44,590 bases of DNA. Origin: Mucilaginibacter sp. (GTDB lineage Bacteria; Bacteroidota; Bacteroidia; Sphingobacteriales; Sphingobacteriaceae). The notes under the pieces are model-generated. The model saw only the letters and a program-made list of their open reading frames with translations. It was not told where the DNA came from and made no database searches. A program made the translations under genes and the position numbers. The stretch lies in the NCBI GenBank assembly GCA_016763755.1, contig JAESTD010000246.1:1-44590 (forward strand), read 5' to 3'. This document shows, piece after piece, positions 25,615-33,795 of this stretch; the stretch's first letter is position 1; each line of letters starts with the position of its first letter.

Positions 25615-26865
25615 ATGTCATATTTATTTACATCGGAGTCTGTTTCAGAAGGACATCCGGATAAAGTTGCCGACCAGATATCTGACGCGTTAATTGATAA
25701 CTTCCTGGCTTTTGACCCCGAGTCGAAAGTAGCGTGCGAAACCTTGGTTACTACAGGCCAGGTGATACTTGCCGGCGAGGTAAAATCAAAAACCTATTTA
25801 GACGTTCAAAAAATTGCCCGCGATGTAATTAATCGCATAGGTTATACAAAAGGCGAGTATATGTTTGATGGCAACTCTTGTGGTGTGCTATCGGCCATTC
25901 ACGAGCAATCGCCTGATATTAACCAGGGTGTTGACCGCACAAGCAAAGAAGAGCAAGGTGCCGGCGACCAGGGTATGATGTTTGGTTACGCTACCAGCGA
26001 AACCGACAACTACATGCCGCTTGCATTGGATATTGCACACGCTTTATTACGCGAGCTTGCTGCTATCCGCCGCGAAAACACCGACATCAAATACCTTCGC
26101 CCAGATGCAAAATCACAGGTGACTTTGGAGTATAACAATGATAACCAGCCGCAACGCATTGATGCCATTGTTATATCAACCCAGCACGATGATTTTGCTG
26201 AAGAGAAAGAAATGTTAGAGAAGATCAAGAACGACATTATCAGCATTTTGATCCCTCGCGTAAAAGCTAAATACCCTAAATACGCGCACTTCTTTAACAA
26301 CGATATTAAATACCACATTAACCCTACCGGTAAATTTGTTATTGGCGGCCCGCATGGCGATACAGGCCTCACCGGTCGTAAAATCATCGTGGATACCTAT
26401 GGTGGTAAAGGCGCACACGGTGGTGGTGCTTTCTCTGGTAAAGACCCATCAAAAGTTGACCGCTCTGCTGCTTATGCAACCCGCCACATTGCTAAAAACC
26501 TGGTAGCTGCCGGTGTTTGCAGCGAGGTATTGGTACAGGTATCATACGCTATAGGCGTGGCTCAGCCGATGGGTATTTACGTAAATACTTACGGTACTGC
26601 TAAAGTTGGTTTAACCGATGGCGAGATCGCTAAAAAGGTTGAAGCAATCTTTAACATGACCCCATACGCTATCGAAACCCGTTTTAAACTGCGTAACCCT
26701 ATCTACAGCGAAACTGCTGCTTACGGTCACTTCGGTCGCCCTAACGAAACGGTTACCAAATCATTTAACGCGCACGATGGCAGCGTAGTAACCCGCGAGG
26801 TAGAGCTATTTACCTGGGAGAAACTTGACTACGTAGACCAGGTTAAAAGCGCCTTCGGTTTGTAA
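25615..26865 (+). CDS. metK: S-adenosylmethionine synthase
   Basis: MetK makes SAM from methionine and ATP. I start at 25615 ([20 protein letters not shown], 416 residues). The upstream in-frame ATG at 25489 is rejected because it lies within the riboswitch core and its extra 42 residues resemble no MetK. Family motifs are complete: the ATP/methionine site [16 protein letters not shown], the signature [12 protein letters not shown], and the P-loop-like [16 protein letters not shown]. It has its own promoter, a SAM-II-type leader and a strong terminator, so it forms a single-gene unit. A cluster of about 15 extra residues around [17 protein letters not shown] is ordinary for this family. Confidence 0.96.
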   Translation: MSYLFTSESVSEGHPDKVADQISDALIDNFLAFDPESKVACETLVTTGQVILAGEVKSKTYLDVQKIARDVINRIGYTKGEYMFDGNSCGVLSAIHEQSPDINQGVDRTSKEEQGAGDQGMMFGYATSETDNYMPLALDIAHALLRELAAIRRENTDIKYLRPDAKSQVTLEYNNDNQPQRIDAIVISTQHDDFAEEKEMLEKIKNDIISILIPRVKAKYPKYAHFFNNDIKYHINPTGKFVIGGPHGDTGLTGRKIIVDTYGGKGAHGGGAFSGKDPSKVDRSAAYATRHIAKNLVAAGVCSEVLVQVSYAIGVAQPMGIYVNTYGTAKVGLTDGEIAKKVEAIFNMTPYAIETRFKLRNPIYSETAAYGHFGRPNETVTKSFNAHDGSVVTREVELFTWEKLDYVDQVKSAFGL

Positions 26866-26893
26866 TAATTTTATATCGGCATAGATTTTTCAG

Positions 26894-26925
26894 AATAGCG
26901 GCGGGTTTTTCCCGTCGCTATTTTT
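26894..26925 (+). terminator. Intrinsic terminator of metK
   Basis: AATAGCGGCGGG (26894-26905) pairs with CCCGTCGCTATT (26911-26922), with one G-T pair and a T5 loop, followed by T residues. It lies about 30 bases after the metK stop. Confidence 0.85.
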
Positions 26926-26956
26926 GTTTAGCACCAATTATCAGCAACTTAGTGGC

Positions 26957-28597
26957 ATGCCTTTTACTTTCTCACATCCGGCAATTGTGTTTCCGCTTAG
27001 CTATGCGCCCAAACGTTGGTTTTCGCTAACGGCTTTGGTTGCAGGCAGTCTTGTGCCCGATTTTGAGTATTTTATAAGGATGCGGATTTTATCCCTTTAC
27101 AGCCATACTATCGGCGGCTTGTTTTGGTTTGATCTGCCGGTTGGGATACTGATGGTTGTTATCTACAACTCCGTTATTAGAAATCCATTGATAGATAACC
27201 TGCCTAAGTTTCTAAGCAACAGATTTGCCGCATTTAAAAATAAAAGAGAACCGCTTGGCAGTCCTTTACTTATCATCATAATATCTCTATTTATCGGTGC
27301 AGTTTCGCATTTACTTTGGGATAGCTTTACCCATCCTACAGGTTATTTTGCAGAGCGTGTAGAGGCCCTTCAGCATACTACAGCTGTTGGAGAATATTCT
27401 TTCCCGGTATATAAGTTGCTGCAACATGTCAGTTCGTTCGTTGGAGCTACTATCATTATCATAGCTACGATACAATTACCGGTGACACCATCCGCCGGGA
27501 AACATAGTTACATGATGTATTGGGCTATTGTAGCAGCTATCACTCTATTGGTGCTTGCGATAAAAACACTAACGGGATTAAGTCAAATTGGCAATATAGT
27601 TGTAACGCTCATATCCGGCGGCTTACTGGGTATCGTCACCGCATCAGCATTCACGTTATTCAAAAGTATGACCAATAAACTCCCATCAGTCTTTCTTGTA
27701 GCGTTTGCCTTCTTCGCTATTTATGTGGTGTGGGGCGCTACCTATTTGGCGGTGATTTACGGGTTAAAAACCATACCGCCGTTTATACTGGTTGGCTTGC
27801 GTTATGTGGCAGCGGGGCTGATACTGATGGCCTGGTGCAAGATCAAAAAAGAGAAACTCCCCGAGTTGAAATACCTTTGGCGGCATGCACTTAGTGGTAC
27901 CATGATGCTGGTTGGCGGCACGGGCATGATAGCCTGGGCCGAACAATACATCAGCTCGGGGCAGGCGGCTATACTGGTGGCTACCGAGCCGCTGATCTTC
28001 TTACTGGTTGATAAAAAGCGCTGGCCCGAATATTTCTCCAACAAATACATCCTCAGCGGATTGGTCATAGGCTTTACCGGCATCTTTCTGTTCCTTAAAC
28101 TCGGCGTTACCGAAACCAATACTTCATCAATGGCTATTATTGCGAGTGTGGTGGTTATCATCAGCGCATTGATATGGGTGTTAGGGTCGTTAATTACCAA
28201 GGATGCCAAAGGCGATAGCTCAACAGTGATGAATGCCTCGGTGCAATTGATTTCGGCGGGGATAGCATGTGCTATCATCATCGCAGTTAAAGGAGAATAC
28301 ATCGGGTTTTCTTTCGGCGAAGTGAGCAGGGAAAGCTGGGGCGGCTTACTGTTCTTAATAGTAATGGGATCATTAGTAGCTTACCTGTCTTTTATCTGGC
28401 TCATCGGTATAAAACCACCTGCTGTGGTAAGCACACACACCTACGTCAACCCGGTAGTGGCGGTGCTTTTGGGGTGGCTATTCATCAACGAACCGGTGAA
28501 CGGGCAGCAGTTATTGTGCCTGCTCATCATACTGGTTGGCATCTTGTTGGTAAATGTACCCGGCTACATGAAAAAGAAACAGGAAATATCTGTCTGA
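26957..28597 (+). CDS. DUF4184 - EamA/DMT transporter fusion protein
   Basis: I choose the ATG at 26957 (MPFTFSHPAIVFPLSYAP), the usual N-terminus of DUF4184 proteins. The reading frame also has an ATG 33 bases upstream, but that overlaps the terminator tail. Residues 1 to about 235 form the DUF4184 membrane domain (VAGSLVPDFEYFI, SHLLWDSFTHPTGYF, metal-ligand-like Asp and His). From M238 (27668) the sequence is a full-length EamA-type drug/metabolite transporter of 309 residues with two five-helix halves: FFAIYVVWGATYLAVIYGLK, GMIAWAEQYISSGQAAIL, and STHTYVNPVVAVLLGWLFIN near the end. Both parts are normally separate proteins. The join falls exactly at a methionine, so a separately started EamA product is possible. 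Function and substrate are unknown. Confidence 0.85.
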   Translation: MPFTFSHPAIVFPLSYAPKRWFSLTALVAGSLVPDFEYFIRMRILSLYSHTIGGLFWFDLPVGILMVVIYNSVIRNPLIDNLPKFLSNRFAAFKNKREPLGSPLLIIIISLFIGAVSHLLWDSFTHPTGYFAERVEALQHTTAVGEYSFPVYKLLQHVSSFVGATIIIIATIQLPVTPSAGKHSYMMYWAIVAAITLLVLAIKTLTGLSQIGNIVVTLISGGLLGIVTASAFTLFKSMTNKLPSVFLVAFAFFAIYVVWGATYLAVIYGLKTIPPFILVGLRYVAAGLILMAWCKIKKEKLPELKYLWRHALSGTMMLVGGTGMIAWAEQYISSGQAAILVATEPLIFLLVDKKRWPEYFSNKYILSGLVIGFTGIFLFLKLGVTETNTSSMAIIASVVVIISALIWVLGSLITKDAKGDSSTVMNASVQLISAGIACAIIIAVKGEYIGFSFGEVSRESWGGLLFLIVMGSLVAYLSFIWLIGIKPPAVVSTHTYVNPVVAVLLGWLFINEPVNGQQLLCLLIILVGILLVNVPGYMKKKQEISV

Positions 28598-28635
28598 CCT
28601 TTCAACCGCTCAACTATTTCCTGCATCTTTAGGTT

Positions 28636-29493
28636 ATGGACGGTTTAAAAATCATTGGCATAGATCTTGGCGCAACCAATGTGCGCGGGGCAATTGTAAA
28701 CAGTGGCACGCTATCAGATATTGTAGGCTCGCCCATCCAAAGCCAGGGCAGCGAGAGCGATGTGCTCGATGATATTTGTGCCATTATTGATACCCTGTTA
28801 AGTCAGCAACAGGCAACAGCTATAGGCATTGGCGTACCAAGCATGGTTGATGTTAAAGAAGGCATCGTATACGATGTTCAAAATATCCCATCATGGAAAG
28901 AAGTACACCTGAAACGTTTCCTCGAAGATAAATACAATATGCCCGTATGCGTAAATAACGATGCCAACTGCTTTGCTATAGGCGAATACTATTATGGCAA
29001 AGGGCAGGGCTATGACAGCATGGTTGGCCTTACGCAAGGTACCGGGCTTGGTGCTGGTGTCATCGTAAATAGGCATCTCTACAGCGGTCGCAACTGCGGC
29101 GCCGGCGAATTTGGCTTGCTGCCTTATATGGATAGTGTGCTGGATTTTTATGCGGGCGGGTCTTTCTTTACCCTCACCAAAGGCATTAACGGTAAAGAGG
29201 TTTATCAGAAAGCTTTAGAAAACGATGCGCAGGCGCTTGAAATGTATGCAGAATACGGCCACCATGTGGGTTATGCGATAAAATCCGTAATGTATACCTA
29301 TGACCCTGAGCTGATTGTTCTCGGTGGCTCGGCGAGCAAAGGCTATCCATTTTTTGAGAAAACGATGTGGCAGGAGATCAACACATTAGCCTACCCACGT
29401 GCTGTGCAAAATTTAAGGATAGAGGTATCGGCATTAGAAAATAGCGGCATACTGGGCGCGGCGGCGTTATACCTTGATTCGGTAAGGTCTTAA
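28636..29493 (+). CDS. ROK family sugar kinase (glucokinase-like)
   Basis: The 285-residue ATP-dependent kinase has the phosphate-1 motif IGIDLGATNVRGAIVNSG (about 7-24). The catalytic aspartate region is CVNNDANCFAIGEYYYGKG, and phosphate-2 is GLTQGTGLGAGVIVN. The adenosine motif LIVLGGSASKGYPFF is near residue 230. The cysteine-rich zinc motif of classical ROK proteins is absent: after GAGEFG there is only LLPYMDSVLDFYAGGS. So it belongs to the zinc-free branch. A hexose or N-acetylhexosamine is the likely substrate, most simply glucose. It lies 38 bases after the DUF4184-EamA gene and may be cotranscribed. Confidence 0.85.
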   Translation: MDGLKIIGIDLGATNVRGAIVNSGTLSDIVGSPIQSQGSESDVLDDICAIIDTLLSQQQATAIGIGVPSMVDVKEGIVYDVQNIPSWKEVHLKRFLEDKYNMPVCVNNDANCFAIGEYYYGKGQGYDSMVGLTQGTGLGAGVIVNRHLYSGRNCGAGEFGLLPYMDSVLDFYAGGSFFTLTKGINGKEVYQKALENDAQALEMYAEYGHHVGYAIKSVMYTYDPELIVLGGSASKGYPFFEKTMWQEINTLAYPRAVQNLRIEVSALENSGILGAAALYLDSVRS

Positions 29494-29577
29494 AAAACGA
29501 AATCCCCCGGTGCTCGCCACCAGAGGATTTCAACCTAAACCTTATCACAATTACCCGGCAAGGATGCCGGTATAATG
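29494..29577 (-). ncRNA. Candidate two-hairpin small RNA or 3'-UTR element
   Basis: The 224-base gap between the ROK kinase and antiporter genes contains, on the minus strand: a near-match -7 box TACTTTG (29589 to 29583); a small stem CCGGCA/TGCCGG (29555-29560 with 29565-29570); a 23-base unpaired stretch; and a strong imperfect hairpin whose ends are GAAATCC (29499-29505) and GGATTTC (29525-29531). It closes with a six-T run. The order of promoter, hairpin, linker and terminator looks like a small RNA of about 84 bases. The alternative is a terminator for the antiporter gene at the end of a 190-base 3' region. Confidence 0.38.
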
Positions 29578-29717
29578 AACTGCAAAGTAATAACTTATAT
29601 TTGGCTTTACAGCGTTTTAACAGAAATCTAATACAACTTATAGTGCTTATAAAATCAGCTCGAACTTAAACCAGTTGTTACTAACTGATTTTCAGCAACA
29701 TATGCAACTCGTGGTTT

Positions 29718-31301
29718 TTAGATAATTTTAAGGCGTTCTTCTTCCAGGTCTATCTGATAAAGCTGGATGCGGATAAGTTCTTCGTCTATCCCGGGATCTT
29801 TGTTCAATTCGGTAAGATACTGGCGCTGGCTTTCTAACAATTCAACAAAAACAGCCTTTGTTTTTTCGTTCATGAAAGTATCTTCTGTGCTTTTGGTTCG
29901 CTCTTCCCAAATTTTCAGCATCTTTTCTATACCGGCATGGCCGTTTAGCTCACCGTCGTGTTTTTCTTTCAGAAATTTGTATATGTGCTGTTTCAACCCT
30001 TTCTTCATTTCCTGCTTTGCATGTGCGCTGGCCTCTTCGCTCATAAGGCCATCAAACACACCAGAATATTTGATAAATAAAGGAAGCGTGAGCCCTTGCA
30101 CCACTAAGGTTAGCAATATAACAACAAAGGTGATGAACAAAATGAGATTACGCTGAGGGAACTCGGTAATACTATCCAACGTTGTGGGGATAGCCAGCGC
30201 CGCCGCCAATGATACCACTCCCCGCATACCCGACCAGCCCAATATCAGTGGCAGTTTAAACAATCGCGAGCGTGTACGCGCCCTCGGGGCCACACTCGGC
30301 CTGAATATATATGTAGCTATCATGGCGCAATATGAGCTAATAATACGCGCACCTATCAGCACACAAGTAACTAATATTCCATAACCGATAGCTGTATATA
30401 AGGGTGTGCCATGGGCACGCAAACCTTCAACAATTTCCGGCAGGTCTAAACCTATTATGAGGAACACAATTCCGTTGAGTATAAACACAAAGCTTTCCCA
30501 AACACTAAAGGCCTGGATCCTGCTGCTGCTGTTCAGGAACTGCAATCGCCGGGTCGACATAAAAAGTCCACCGCTTACCACAGCAAGTACGCCCGAGCAA
30601 TGTAATTGCTCTGCCAGCCAGTACATAAAATAAGGTTCGATAAGTGTAAATGCGATATTGGACGAAACATCCATATTAAGGCCTTTATGCATTTTAACAA
30701 ATATCCAGCCCAGCAGCAAGCCTATGCCTACACCGCCAACAACCATCCAAACAAAGCTGGTAGCTGCCTCTTGCCAAACAAATTGCCCGGTGCCCACCGT
30801 TACCAACGCAAAGCGAAAGATAATTAATGAAGAAGCATCGTTAAGCAAACTTTCGCCCTCTAAAATTGCCGAAGTGGTCTTCGGGATTTTAACAAATTTG
30901 GTAATTGCGGCAGTGCTCACCGCATCTGGCGGGGCCACTATACCGCCAAGTAAAAAACCCAATGGCAAGGTAAAGCCGGGTATATAGTGGTTAACCACCA
31001 GGGCTACAGACAAGGCCGTGAAAAATACCACCAGAAAAGCAAAGCTGGTAATAATGCGCCACCATTTTTTCATCTCCTTGAACGATATTGTCCACGATGC
31101 CTCGAATAATATTGGCGGCATAAAGATGAAGAAGATGAGGTCGGGGTCTATTTTAACCGGTGGCAAGCCTGGTATAAAGCTTACCACTAACCCTGCTACA
31201 ACCAGCAATATGGGGTAAGCTATCCTGAGTTTGCTGGCCCACATCTCCAGCAAAACAACGGCAGCTACCATTAAAAGTAAAAAAGGCAGTATAGTGTGCA
31301 T
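29718..31301 (-). CDS. Na+/H+ antiporter, CPA1 family
   Basis: This 527-residue integral membrane exchanger has about 12 hydrophobic helices in residues 1-405, followed by a cytosolic helical tail of about 120 residues rich in Lys and Glu (KQEMKKGLKQHIYKFLKEKH). The ion-binding regions FLLGGIVAPPDAVSTAAITK and ILEGESLLNDASSLIIFRFA (with the Asn-Asp pair) are typical of bacterial NhaP/NHE-type CPA1 proteins. It uses the proton gradient to expel Na+ and regulate internal pH. It is a single gene on the minus strand, bounded by terminators. Confidence 0.9.
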   Translation of the reverse strand: MHTILPFLLLMVAAVVLLEMWASKLRIAYPILLVVAGLVVSFIPGLPPVKIDPDLIFFIFMPPILFEASWTISFKEMKKWWRIITSFAFLVVFFTALSVALVVNHYIPGFTLPLGFLLGGIVAPPDAVSTAAITKFVKIPKTTSAILEGESLLNDASSLIIFRFALVTVGTGQFVWQEAATSFVWMVVGGVGIGLLLGWIFVKMHKGLNMDVSSNIAFTLIEPYFMYWLAEQLHCSGVLAVVSGGLFMSTRRLQFLNSSSRIQAFSVWESFVFILNGIVFLIIGLDLPEIVEGLRAHGTPLYTAIGYGILVTCVLIGARIISSYCAMIATYIFRPSVAPRARTRSRLFKLPLILGWSGMRGVVSLAAALAIPTTLDSITEFPQRNLILFITFVVILLTLVVQGLTLPLFIKYSGVFDGLMSEEASAHAKQEMKKGLKQHIYKFLKEKHDGELNGHAGIEKMLKIWEERTKSTEDTFMNEKTKAVFVELLESQRQYLTELNKDPGIDEELIRIQLYQIDLEEERLKII

Positions 31302-31371
31302 TGGCTCTGTGCATAAGCCCGTAGGCGATGTGCCCCTAAATTAAATTATTTTCTTGGCTACTAAAAACAAA

Positions 31372-31399
31372 AAGCCGCTTTACAATAGCAAAGCGGCTT
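31372..31399 (-). terminator. Intrinsic terminator of the AhpD/MFS/TonB-receptor operon
   Basis: AAGCCGCTTT (31372-31381) and AAAGCGGCTT (31390-31399) form a perfect 10-bp stem with an 8-base loop, followed on the minus strand by TTTTTG and further T residues. It lies 35 bases past the stop of the last AhpD-like gene. Confidence 0.85.
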
Positions 31400-31433
31400 A
31401 GAATTATAACCAAGTGGCATGCTTTAATACGTT

Positions 31434-31982
31434 TTACTTAAACACGCTCCCCAAATATCCTTCTTCGGCACGTTGAGGGGCGCGGTTTACATAGAACATT
31501 CTATCTTGCGGCGCCCATGTGCCCAGGCCATCAACATAGCGGTTAAACATGCAGAACGCTGCTGCGATCAATACCACATCATGGATCTCTATATCTGTTG
31601 CACCGGCTTCGCGGGCTTTGGCAATGTCATCTTCGGAAACATGTTTACCACCTATTTGCACGCGCGCTGCAATATTTAAAAATGCCTTCATCTTGGGCGA
31701 TAGATCAGTCTCGCTGAAATCTGCCTTTATCTTATCTATTTGCTCAATATTGCAATTGAGGTAGTGCCCGGCAATGGAACCATGTACGTTCTGGCAAAAG
31801 AAGCAATCGTTTAAGTACGATACATAGGTGGCAATTAGTTCCCGCTCACCGCGACTAAGCGTATTGTTATCATCGCGAAGCAAAACCTCAGCGAGAGCGT
31901 TTAAGGGCTTTTCTGTTTCCGGTCGATAGGCCATCAATCCGCGAATGCCGGGCAGGTCGTTATTTAATTCAATATGTGCCAT
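31434..31982 (-). CDS. AhpD-like / carboxymuconolactone decarboxylase family protein (third of three)
   Basis: This 182-residue all-helical protein of the AhpD core family carries the complete peroxidase pattern E48-x11-C60-x2-C63-x3-H67 in ERELIATYVSYLNDCFFCQN. AhpD-type enzymes use the CxxC pair to reduce peroxides or to reduce partner thiols. The conserved C-terminal block TDIEIHDVVLIAAAFCMFNR is shared with the two neighbouring paralogues, as is the N-terminal LPGIRGL motif. It has no signal peptide, so it acts in the cytosol. It begins 3 bases after the preceding paralogue and is the last gene before the terminator. Confidence 0.85.
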   Translation of the reverse strand: MAHIELNNDLPGIRGLMAYRPETEKPLNALAEVLLRDDNNTLSRGERELIATYVSYLNDCFFCQNVHGSIAGHYLNCNIEQIDKIKADFSETDLSPKMKAFLNIAARVQIGGKHVSEDDIAKAREAGATDIEIHDVVLIAAAFCMFNRYVDGLGTWAPQDRMFYVNRAPQRAEEGYLGSVFK

Positions 31983-31985
31983 AGT

Positions 31986-32528
31986 TTATTGTTTAGTTGG
32001 TAAGGCATAGCCTTGTATCATGCGTTTTCCCATTTCTTTATATGCTTCAGGGTCGGTTGGTGTAAGGCTGCCCAGGCCATCAACATAACGATTAAACATG
32101 CAGAAGGCCGCCGCTATCAATACCGTATCATGTATCTCTTTGTCTGTAGCTCCCAGTGTTTTGGCAACCCTGACAATCTCCGGAGTTACTTCTAAACCTA
32201 ATATCTGCACCTTGCCTGCTATATGCAGCAAGGCTTTCATTTTAGGGCTAACGTTGGCGGCCTGCAAGTCGTTCAGCACATCATCTACCGTGGTATCGTC
32301 ATCGCCGTAAAGGCAACGGGCAGCGGCTGCGTGGCTATTGCTGCAAAAAACACACTCGTTTCGGCGAGATACATAGGCGGCTATCAACTCACGCTCTGCC
32401 TGCGACAGAGGCGATTCGCCACGCAATAAGACCTCTGCCAGATCATACAGGTATTTGCCTGTCTCCGGCCGGAACATCACCAGCGACCGGATGCCCGGCA
32501 CGCCTTCAGGAACATTTATATATGCCAT
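31986..32528 (-). CDS. AhpD-like / carboxymuconolactone decarboxylase family protein (second of three)
   Basis: This 180-residue cytosolic paralogue of the flanking genes has the active site E47-x11-C59-x2-C62-x3-H66 (RRNECVFCSNSH). The N-terminus reads VPEGVPGIRSLVMFRPETGK and the C-terminus keeps ATDKEIHDTVLIAAAFCMFN. A small insert GDDDTTVDDV distinguishes it from the other two. It lies 22 bases after the MFS gene and 3 bases before the last paralogue. Redox or hydroperoxide chemistry on an imported compound is a reasonable inference; the substrate is unknown. Confidence 0.85.
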   Translation of the reverse strand: MAYINVPEGVPGIRSLVMFRPETGKYLYDLAEVLLRGESPLSQAERELIAAYVSRRNECVFCSNSHAAAARCLYGDDDTTVDDVLNDLQAANVSPKMKALLHIAGKVQILGLEVTPEIVRVAKTLGATDKEIHDTVLIAAAFCMFNRYVDGLGSLTPTDPEAYKEMGKRMIQGYALPTKQ

Positions 32529-32550
32529 ATTTTAGTTATTAATTAAATGA

Positions 32551-33795
32551 TCAATTTATATTTCCGACCTTGCGCGGCATCATTAATACCGCTATAAAGC
32601 CAAGCACAAATACCAGCGAGAACAGAAATATCGCATTCCCGTATCCGCCTAAAGTGGTTACCAATACCCCGATGAACAAAACAGCCGTAGCTGTAAACAA
32701 CCTGCCTATGTTGAAACAAAAACCGGTTGCTGTTGCCCGTATCCCGGTATGAAACAATTGCGGGATATACGCAGACAACACACCCTGACTTGCGCCAAAG
32801 AACAGCGCGATTACGGCAATTTCAACAAACACGATGTTGGAGATACTGCTGTTAGTTTTGAACAGCACAAATGACAGTACGGTACAAACGCCAAAGCAAA
32901 GCACCATAGAGCGACGTAAACCTAAAAGGTTAACCAGCCAGCCCGAGAAAAAGCCGCCCGTTAATCCGCCCATGCCCATAAACATCATGCTAAGACCACG
33001 CTCTTTGGCGGCATCGCCGGTGGTAAGGCCTTGGATCCAGGTGGGTAGCCACGAGAATATGGCCCAAAGACCTATCAGCATGGTGCCAAATATCAGCGAA
33101 CCAAATATCAGTTCACCGCGGTTATCTGCCGAAAACAGCGAACCACTTTTTGCTGGCCCGCTCTTATGCTCGCGCCACTCTGCCGATCCATTGATAACAA
33201 AAATACCTATCAAAGCCATAGCTAATGGCACCGCGCCGATAAAGAAACCCTGTCGCCAAAGCGGGGTGATCACATTGATGGCACCTGCGCCAAATATCCC
33301 GATAGGGAAAGCTATAGAGAGGATACCTATCATAATGGCTTTGCTTTTCTTGGGCCATATTTCTGATATCAAAGTCATGGCAATAACCATTTCGCCGCCT
33401 ACGCCAAAACCACTCAGGAAACGGCATATTATTACACCCGCCCATTGCGGCATTTGTCCGGTAAGGATAGTGAACACGCCATAGCAAATGATAGAACTCA
33501 GCAAAGCCTTTTTACGGCCGATGCGGTCGCTTATCATGCCCCAGGTAAAGCCGCCCAATGCCCATCCGTAAATAAAAAGGGCATTTATCAATCCGCTTAC
33601 ACTATCTACTTCGCCGGGTTTAATACCAGCCTGCAGGTCTTTAAGCACCACAGGCAAATAAACCGACATAAGCGTTGATACCGAGCCGCCCAGCACGCTG
33701 CTTACAAAGCATAGGGTAAATACGGCTGCATAGTAGGCCTTGCTGTTACGCAAGGCCTGTTGTTCCGTTTCCATTGTCATCGTTTTCATCTCCAT
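32551..33795 (-). CDS. MFS transporter, metabolite:H+ symporter type
   Basis: This 414-residue inner-membrane carrier has 12 hydrophobic helices. The MFS signature between helices 2 and 3 is WGMISDRIGRKKALLSSIIC, and helix 4-5 carries CRFLSGFGVGGEMVIAMTLI. This resembles the aromatic-acid/nicotinate symporter branch (AAHS/NiaP-like). The ATG overlaps the TonB-receptor stop by one base (TAATG), so translation is coupled to the receptor. It presumably moves the receptor's ligand from periplasm to cytosol. Alternative ATG codons at residues 3, 6 and 8 exist. Confidence 0.88.
   Translation of the reverse strand: MEMKTMTMETEQQALRNSKAYYAAVFTLCFVSSVLGGSVSTLMSVYLPVVLKDLQAGIKPGEVDSVSGLINALFIYGWALGGFTWGMISDRIGRKKALLSSIICYGVFTILTGQMPQWAGVIICRFLSGFGVGGEMVIAMTLISEIWPKKSKAIMIGILSIAFPIGIFGAGAINVITPLWRQGFFIGAVPLAMALIGIFVINGSAEWREHKSGPAKSGSLFSADNRGELIFGSLIFGTMLIGLWAIFSWLPTWIQGLTTGDAAKERGLSMMFMGMGGLTGGFFSGWLVNLLGLRRSMVLCFGVCTVLSFVLFKTNSSISNIVFVEIAVIALFFGASQGVLSAYIPQLFHTGIRATATGFCFNIGRLFTATAVLFIGVLVTTLGGYGNAIFLFSLVFVLGFIAVLMMPRKVGNIN

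Noticed and set aside
32834..33484. Open frame of 216 codons on the plus strand
   Set aside because: It is antisense to the well-supported MFS transporter gene, and its Pro/Ser/Arg-rich translation resembles no protein family.
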